A DNA stretch of 64,000 bases from Pseudomonas sp. UBA6562 (GTDB taxonomy: Bacteria > Pseudomonadota > Gammaproteobacteria > Pseudomonadales > Pseudomonadaceae), in NCBI RefSeq assembly GCF_002434265.1, contig NZ_DJJS01000008.1:62001-126000 (forward strand), given 5' to 3'. Each line of letters opens with the position of its first letter. Within the stretch, counting starts at the first letter, position 1. The notes under the pieces were generated by a model, which made no database searches, was not told the DNA's origin, and saw only the letters and a program-made list of their open reading frames with translations. Positions 59,372 through 64,000 of this stretch are shown here, one piece after another. Both the position numbers and the translations under genes were made by a program.

Positions 59372-60865
59372 ATGAGTACGGGTATCGAAACCTTTGGCGT
59401 CGAGCAGATTCCCGACGCCCAGCGCGATGCATCCCCCATCGACCTGTTCCGCCTGATCTTCGGCGGCGCCAACACCTTCGCCACGGCGGTGTTGGGCAGC
59501 TTTCCCGTGCTGTTCGGCCTGTCGTTCCAGGCCGGCGTCTGGGCCATCGTGCTGGGCGTGGCCGTGGGCGCGGCGATCCTTGCGCCCATGGGGCTGTTCG
59601 GCGCGCTCAACGGCACCAACAATGCGGTGTCGTCCGGCGCGCACTTCGGCGTGCACGGGCGCATCGTCGGCTCCTTCCTCTCGCTGCTCACCGCCGTGGC
59701 GTTCTTCTCGCTGTCGGTGTGGAGTTCGGGCGACGCCTTGGTCGGCGGCGCCAAGCGCCTGGTCGGGCTGCCCGAGAACGACCTGTCCCTGGGCCTGGCC
59801 TATGGGGTGTTCGCCGTGCTGGTGCTGGCGGTGTGCATCTATGGGTTTCGCATCATGCTGTGGGTCAACAAGGTCGCGGTGTGGGCATCGAGCCTGCTGT
59901 TCCTGCTGGGTGTGGTGGCCTTCGCCGGGCCGTTCGACGTGCACTACGCGGGCACCCTCAGCGCCGGACAGACCGGGTTCTGGGCGGCGTTCATCGGCGC
60001 GGCCCTGCTGGCGATGAGCAACCCGGTGTCGTTCGGCGCCTTCCTCGGCGACTGGTCGCGCTACATCCCGCGCCGCACGCCCAAGCGCCGGATCATGCTG
60101 GCCGTGGTCGCAGCCCAGGCCGGTACGCTGATCCCGTTCCTGTTCGGCCTGTGCACGGCCACGCTGGTGGCTACCCAGGCGCCGCAGTACATCGAAGCGA
60201 GCAACTACGTCGGTGGCCTGTTGGCGATTTCGCCGAGCTGGTTCTTCCTCCCGGTGTGCCTGATCGCGCTGATTGGGGGTATGTCCACCGGCACCACCGC
60301 GCTGTACGGCACGGGCCTGGACATGTCGAGCATGTTCCCGCGGGTGCTGAGCCGGGCGGTGGCCACGCTGCTGATCGGCGTAGCGGCGATCGCCTTCATC
60401 TTCATCGGACGCTTCGCCTTCAACCTGGTACAGAGCGTCTCGACCTTCGCCGTGCTGATCGTCACCTGCACCAGCCCGTGGATGGTGATCATGATCCTCG
60501 GCCTGATCGTGCGTCGCGGCCACTACCACGCCGACGACCTGCAAGTGTTCACCCGTGGCGAGCGCGGCGGGCGTTACTGGTTCCAGCACGGCTGGAACTG
60601 GCGCGGCCTGGGTGCGTGGATTCCGAGCGCGGCGCTGGGCCTGTGCTTCGTCAACCTGCCCGGGCAGTTCGTCGGCCCCTTGGGCGACCTGGCCGGCGGC
60701 ATCGACGTCAGCCTGCCGATCACCTTGGGGATGGCGGCGCTGCTGTACCTGGCGCTGCTCAACCTGTTCCCGGAGCCGGCCGAGGTCTACGGCCCCTTGG
60801 GCCCGCGCTGGGTGCGGCAGAAAAGCCCCGTCGGTTTGAGGCTCGAAAGCGCCGGGATCGCCTGA
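59372..60865 (+). CDS. NCS1-type permease (cytosine/purine/allantoin family)
   Basis: A 497-residue inner-membrane transporter with about 12 predicted helices. The family pattern is visible in the first helices (LIFGGANTFATAVLGSFPVL; NGTNNAVSSGAHFGVHGR), in NPVSFGAFLGDWSRYIPRRT and in TCTSPWMVIMILGLI. NCS1 proteins carry nucleobases, hydantoins and related guanidine- or ureide-like compounds with cations. In this cluster the substrate may be 4-guanidinobutyrate or a similar guanidino compound, but that is inferred. The ATG at 59372 follows GGAG. The gene is in the gbuA transcription unit by orientation and spacing. Confidence 0.88.
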   Translation: MSTGIETFGVEQIPDAQRDASPIDLFRLIFGGANTFATAVLGSFPVLFGLSFQAGVWAIVLGVAVGAAILAPMGLFGALNGTNNAVSSGAHFGVHGRIVGSFLSLLTAVAFFSLSVWSSGDALVGGAKRLVGLPENDLSLGLAYGVFAVLVLAVCIYGFRIMLWVNKVAVWASSLLFLLGVVAFAGPFDVHYAGTLSAGQTGFWAAFIGAALLAMSNPVSFGAFLGDWSRYIPRRTPKRRIMLAVVAAQAGTLIPFLFGLCTATLVATQAPQYIEASNYVGGLLAISPSWFFLPVCLIALIGGMSTGTTALYGTGLDMSSMFPRVLSRAVATLLIGVAAIAFIFIGRFAFNLVQSVSTFAVLIVTCTSPWMVIMILGLIVRRGHYHADDLQVFTRGERGGRYWFQHGWNWRGLGAWIPSAALGLCFVNLPGQFVGPLGDLAGGIDVSLPITLGMAALLYLALLNLFPEPAEVYGPLGPRWVRQKSPVGLRLESAGIA

Positions 60866-60888
60866 GCGCGTCTGCGACCTTCCGTGCA

Positions 60889-60907
60889 CCGGGCGTGCTG
60901 CGCCCGG
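60889..60907 (+). repeat. Hairpin in second gbu-operon spacer
   Basis: CCGGGCG (60889-60895) and CGCCCGG (60901-60907) form a perfect 7-bp stem around TGCTG in the 76-bp spacer between the two transporter genes. No U-tract is present. Confidence 0.55.
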
Positions 60908-60941
60908 CGTCCCTTCCTTCCAGAACAATGAGAACAACACC

Positions 60942-62321
60942 ATGCTCCTGGATATTTCCGTAGTGATCCTTTACGCCGCCGGCATGCTGCTGCTCGGCTG
61001 GTACGGCATGCGCCGCGCCCGCACCCAGGAAGATTACCTGGTGGCCGGGCGCAACCTCGGCCCGGCCTTCTACCTCGGCACCATGGCTGCCACGGTGCTC
61101 GGCGGCGCGGCGACCGTCGGCACCGTGCGCCTGGGGTATGTGCACGGCATTTCCGGGTTCTGGCTGTGCGCCGCCTTGGGCGCCGGGATCATCGTGCTCA
61201 ACCTGTTCCTCGCCAAACCCCTGCTCAAACTGCGCATCAGCACCGTGACGCAGATCCTTGAGCGTCGTTACACGCCCATGGCACGCCAGGCCAGCGCGGT
61301 GGTGATGTTCGCCTACGCGCTGATGATCGCGGTGGTCTCGACCCTGGCCAGCGGCACCGTGCTGCAAGTGCTGTTCGACCTGCCTTTCGTGACGGCCATC
61401 CTTCTGGCCGGTGGCGTGGTGGTGGTGTATTCGAGCATCGGCGGCATGTGGTCGCTGACCCTGACCGACATCGTGCAGTTCGTGATCAAGACCGTGGGCC
61501 TGATGTTCGTGCTGCTGCCGATCTGCCTATGGCGCGTCGGCGGGTGGGACGCCTTGCAGGCCAAGCTGCCCGAGACGGCGTTCAGCTTCAGCACCATTGG
61601 CTACGATACGATCCTCACCTACTTCCTGATCTACTTCTTCGGCATCCTCATCGGCCAGGACATCTGGCAGCGTGTGTTCACCGCGCGCAGCGAGGGTGTA
61701 GCGCGGGTGGCCGGCAGCCTGGCCGGGGTGTACTGCGTGGTCTACGGCCTGGTCGGCGCGCTGATCGGCATGTCCGCCAAGGTGCTGCTGCCGGATTTGG
61801 CCAACGCCAACAACGCCTTCGCCTCGATCGTGCAGAGCGCCTTGCCCGACGGCATCCGCGGTCTGGTGATCGCCGCCGCCCTGGCGGCGATGATGTCCAC
61901 CGCCAGCGCCGGCCTGCTGGCCGCCTCCACCACCATCACCGAAGACCTGTTGCCCAAACTGCGCAATGGCCGCGCCTCCAGCCTGGGCATGGCCCGTGCC
62001 TTCACCTTCCTCACAGGGCTGGTGGTGTTGGGCATCGCGCTGGTGGTCAACGATGTGATCGGCGCCCTGACCCTGGCCTACAACCTGCTGGTCGGCGGCA
62101 TCCTGATCCCGATGCTCGGCGCCATCTACTGGAAGCGCGCGACCACCACCGGAGCGATCCTGAGCATGGCATTGGGCTGCGGCACGGCGCTGGTGTTCAT
62201 GTTCCGCGACGGCCTGGAGGCCAATACGCCGATCTACTACAGCCTGGCCGTCGGCCTGCTCGCCTTCGTCGCCGGCAGCCTGTTGACCCGGCCGCAGGCG
62301 CACGCCACACGGATCGCCTGA
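60942..62321 (+). CDS. Sodium:solute symporter (SSS family)
   Basis: A 459-residue inner-membrane symporter with about 12-13 helices. SSS features are the early RRARTQEDYLVAGRNLGPAFYLGTM segment (about 20-50), YSSIGGMWSLTLTDIVQFVIK in the middle (about 165-185), and AAMMSTASAGLLAASTTITEDL (about 317-338), which holds conserved sodium-site residues. It probably imports a carboxylate or amino-acid-like compound for this catabolic cluster. Two unrelated transporters in one small operon suggests two different substrates or import of a compound plus a related one. The ATG at 60942 is preceded by AGAACAATGAGAACAAC, a poor ribosome-binding site. Confidence 0.9.
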   Translation: MLLDISVVILYAAGMLLLGWYGMRRARTQEDYLVAGRNLGPAFYLGTMAATVLGGAATVGTVRLGYVHGISGFWLCAALGAGIIVLNLFLAKPLLKLRISTVTQILERRYTPMARQASAVVMFAYALMIAVVSTLASGTVLQVLFDLPFVTAILLAGGVVVVYSSIGGMWSLTLTDIVQFVIKTVGLMFVLLPICLWRVGGWDALQAKLPETAFSFSTIGYDTILTYFLIYFFGILIGQDIWQRVFTARSEGVARVAGSLAGVYCVVYGLVGALIGMSAKVLLPDLANANNAFASIVQSALPDGIRGLVIAAALAAMMSTASAGLLAASTTITEDLLPKLRNGRASSLGMARAFTFLTGLVVLGIALVVNDVIGALTLAYNLLVGGILIPMLGAIYWKRATTTGAILSMALGCGTALVFMFRDGLEANTPIYYSLAVGLLAFVAGSLLTRPQAHATRIA

Positions 62322-62342
62322 GGGCGGTGTCGATCGCTGCAT

Positions 62343-62372
62343 GCGGTGCCGGCCGCTAGACGCCGGCACCGC
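62343..62372 (+). repeat. Hairpin in third gbu-operon spacer
   Basis: GCGGTGCCGGC (62343-62353) and GCCGGCACCGC (62362-62372) form a perfect 11-bp stem around an 8-base loop in the 76-bp spacer before the decarboxylase gene. No U-run follows; it should be very stable in mRNA. Confidence 0.65.
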
Positions 62373-62397
62373 GTTCCACTCTGAAAGGAAAACTGCA

Positions 62398-63996
62398 ATG
62401 ACCACCTGTGGAGAATTTCTCGTCCAGCAGCTCCAGGCCTGGGGCGTGGACACCGTGTTCGGCATTCCCGGCGTACACACCGTGGAGCTGTACCGCGGCC
62501 TGCCCGGCAGCGGCATCCGCCATGTCACGCCGCGCCACGAGCAGGGCGCGGGCTTCATGGCCGACGGCTACGCACGGGTCAGCGGCAAGCCCGGCGTGTG
62601 CTTCATCATCACCGGGCCGGGGATGACCAATATCCTGACCGCCATGGGCCAGGCCTATGCCGACTCGATTCCGATGCTGGTGATCTCCAGCGTCAACGAG
62701 CGCGAGCGCCTGGGCCAGGGCCGGGGCTACCTGCACGAACTGCCCGACCAGCGTGCGCTGGTGGCCGGCGTCGCTGCGTTCAGCCAGACCGTGCTAGCAG
62801 TCGAGGAACTCCCTGAAGTGCTGGCACGGGCGTTCGCAGTGTTCGACGGCCAGCGGCCTCGGCCGGTGCATATCGAGTTGCCGCTGGATGTGATTACAGC
62901 CTCTGCCGAGCATCTGCGCCTGCAACCGCGCTTGGTCACACAGCCACCCGCCCCGTTACCCGCGCTCATCGAGCAGGCGGCGCAGCGCTTGCGCGAAGCG
63001 CTCAACCCCCTGCTGCTGATCGGCGGCGGTTGTGTGGCGCAGCCGGCGCTGGTGCGCCAGCTGGCCGAAGCCCTTGATGCGCCGACAGCGCTGACCATCA
63101 ACGCCAAAGGGCTGCTGCCGCCGGATCACCCTCTCTTGTTGGGCAGCAACCAGTCGTTGGTGCCGGTGCGGCAGTTGGCGCGGGACGCCGACGTGGTGCT
63201 GGCCATCGGCACCGAACTGGGCGAAACCGACTACGACGTGGTGTTCGACGGTGGCTTCCGGATCGGCGGCGCGCTGATTCGGATCGATATCGATGCCGAG
63301 CAACTGGACCGCAACCACCGCCCCGCCGTGGCCATCCACAGCGAGGCAGGCCTTGCCATCGAAGCGCTGCTCGCCGCCCTGCCAGAGCGCGCAGTACCCG
63401 ACCGCGATGGCGCTGTTCGCGCCGAAGCGGCGCGTCGCCAACTGGCCGAGGATTTCAGCGGCTGGGCGCACTACCGACGCTTGTTCGACTGCATCCTCGA
63501 GGTGCTGCCCGACGCGCGTTTCGTCGGCGACTCCACGCAAACGGTGTACAGCGGCAACCACCTGGTGGAACTGGACGGCCCGCGCCGCTGGTTCAACTCA
63601 TCCACCGGCTACGGCACCCTGGGCTACGGCCTGCCGGCGGCCATCGGCGCCAAGCTGGCCGAACCGACGCGCCCGGTGATCAGCCTGATGGGCGACGGCG
63701 GCATCCAGTTCACGTTGCCGGAGCTCGCCAGCGCCGTGGAGGCGCGGGTGGGTGTGATCGTGCTGCTGTGGAACAACCAGGGCTATGGCGAGATCAAGCG
63801 CTACATGGAGCGGCGCGACATCACCCCAGTGGGCGTCGACATCTACACGCCGGACTTCATCGCCATCGCCCGCGGCTTCGGTTGCCTGGCCAAGCGCGCC
63901 CGCGACCCTGCGCATCTACAAGCGTTGCTGCGCGAGGCGCCGGACGATCGGCCGTTGTTGATCGAACTGGCCGAAGCGCCGCCGTTTGCGCCTTGA
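62398..63996 (+). CDS. ThDP-dependent 2-oxoacid decarboxylase (probable 5-guanidino-2-oxopentanoate type)
   Basis: A 532-residue enzyme of the acetolactate synthase/pyruvate decarboxylase superfamily. The N-terminal PYR domain has the catalytic glutamate in RHEQGAGFMADGYAR (about 42-56). The central domain is at about 195-330. The C-terminal PP domain has the ThDP/Mg motif GDGGIQFTLPEL...NNQGYGE (about 432-464). Its place after gbuA and transporters suggests conversion of 5-guanidino-2-oxopentanoate (2-ketoarginine) to 4-guanidinobutanal, the step catalysed by AruI in P. aeruginosa. The aldehyde would be oxidised elsewhere to GbuA's substrate. The exact substrate is inferred from context. GAAAGGAAAAC precedes the ATG. 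Confidence 0.88.
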   Translation: MTTCGEFLVQQLQAWGVDTVFGIPGVHTVELYRGLPGSGIRHVTPRHEQGAGFMADGYARVSGKPGVCFIITGPGMTNILTAMGQAYADSIPMLVISSVNERERLGQGRGYLHELPDQRALVAGVAAFSQTVLAVEELPEVLARAFAVFDGQRPRPVHIELPLDVITASAEHLRLQPRLVTQPPAPLPALIEQAAQRLREALNPLLLIGGGCVAQPALVRQLAEALDAPTALTINAKGLLPPDHPLLLGSNQSLVPVRQLARDADVVLAIGTELGETDYDVVFDGGFRIGGALIRIDIDAEQLDRNHRPAVAIHSEAGLAIEALLAALPERAVPDRDGAVRAEAARRQLAEDFSGWAHYRRLFDCILEVLPDARFVGDSTQTVYSGNHLVELDGPRRWFNSSTGYGTLGYGLPAAIGAKLAEPTRPVISLMGDGGIQFTLPELASAVEARVGVIVLLWNNQGYGEIKRYMERRDITPVGVDIYTPDFIAIARGFGCLAKRARDPAHLQALLREAPDDRPLLIELAEAPPFAP

Positions 63997-64000
63997 GATC

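Noticed and set aside
58712..60943. A 743-codon minus-strand open frame opposite the gbu operon
   Set aside because: Antisense shadow of the NTF2-like and NCS1 genes; Gln/Arg/Ala-rich with no family likeness.

Overview
The window is a high-GC gammaproteobacterial chromosome segment that looks like a Pseudomonas of the P. putida type. Grounds are the glgA-treZ-malQ-treY-DUF2934-glgX glycogen/trehalose cluster, a gbuA/gbuR cluster whose gene order I recall from P. aeruginosa, a RibBA protein with a degenerate second domain, a BdlA-like PAS-PAS chemotaxis-type protein, and dense overlapping reading frames typical of GC-rich pseudomonad DNA. I found no rRNA, tRNA, IS element, prophage or CRISPR array. 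Species-level assignment is inference.

Layout. 0-3 kb: tail of the MntP manganese exporter, PpnN nucleosidase, an SH3/coiled-coil membrane protein and a SUKH-family protein. 3-7 kb: a two-gene c-di-GMP/chemosensory unit on the minus strand, a GAF/degenerate GGDEF/EAL protein followed by a BdlA-like transducer, behind a 0.7-kb AT-rich gene-poor stretch. 7-17 kb: housekeeping and accessory singletons (YghU-type GST, BCCT choline/betaine transporter, YbjQ protein, EamA exporter, PstS/OmpA fusion, DUF1330 protein, RibBA). 17-21 kb: a complete polyamine-type ABC importer operon. 21-25 kb: an operon of a histidine-phosphatase-like protein, an SCP2 protein, an APH-type phosphotransferase and an SDR. 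25-34 kb: a small lipoprotein, an RcnB-like protein, an SLC13/RCK transporter, a MASE1 diguanylate cyclase, a TonB receptor with a Fur box, a VOC protein and several very small proteins, including a 27-residue membrane peptide.

34.0-44.4 kb holds the most unusual block: four tightly packed co-directional genes. They encode a Clp/Hsp100-like AAA+ ATPase with a degenerate first ATPase module, a small radical-SAM (4Fe-4S) protein, a 2144-residue fusion (zinc ribbons, pseudokinase, SF1 helicase, Vsr/MTES_1575-like nuclease fold) and a coiled-coil protein translationally coupled to it. The upstream region carries three separate dyads. I do not recognise it as a described system. The architecture suggests a nucleic-acid-directed defence or stress module, which is inference.

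44.9-56.8 kb: glgA-treZ-malQ-treY-DUF2934-glgX, which makes glycogen and converts it to trehalose through maltooligosyltrehalose, followed by a YbhP-type phosphatase/nuclease gene. 56.8-64.0 kb: a LysR regulator divergent from gbuA (4-guanidinobutyrase), then an NTF2-like protein, an NCS1 permease, a sodium:solute symporter and a ThDP-dependent 2-oxoacid decarboxylase, consistent with catabolism of arginine-derived guanidino compounds. Every non-overlapping spacer in this operon contains a perfect GC-rich hairpin.
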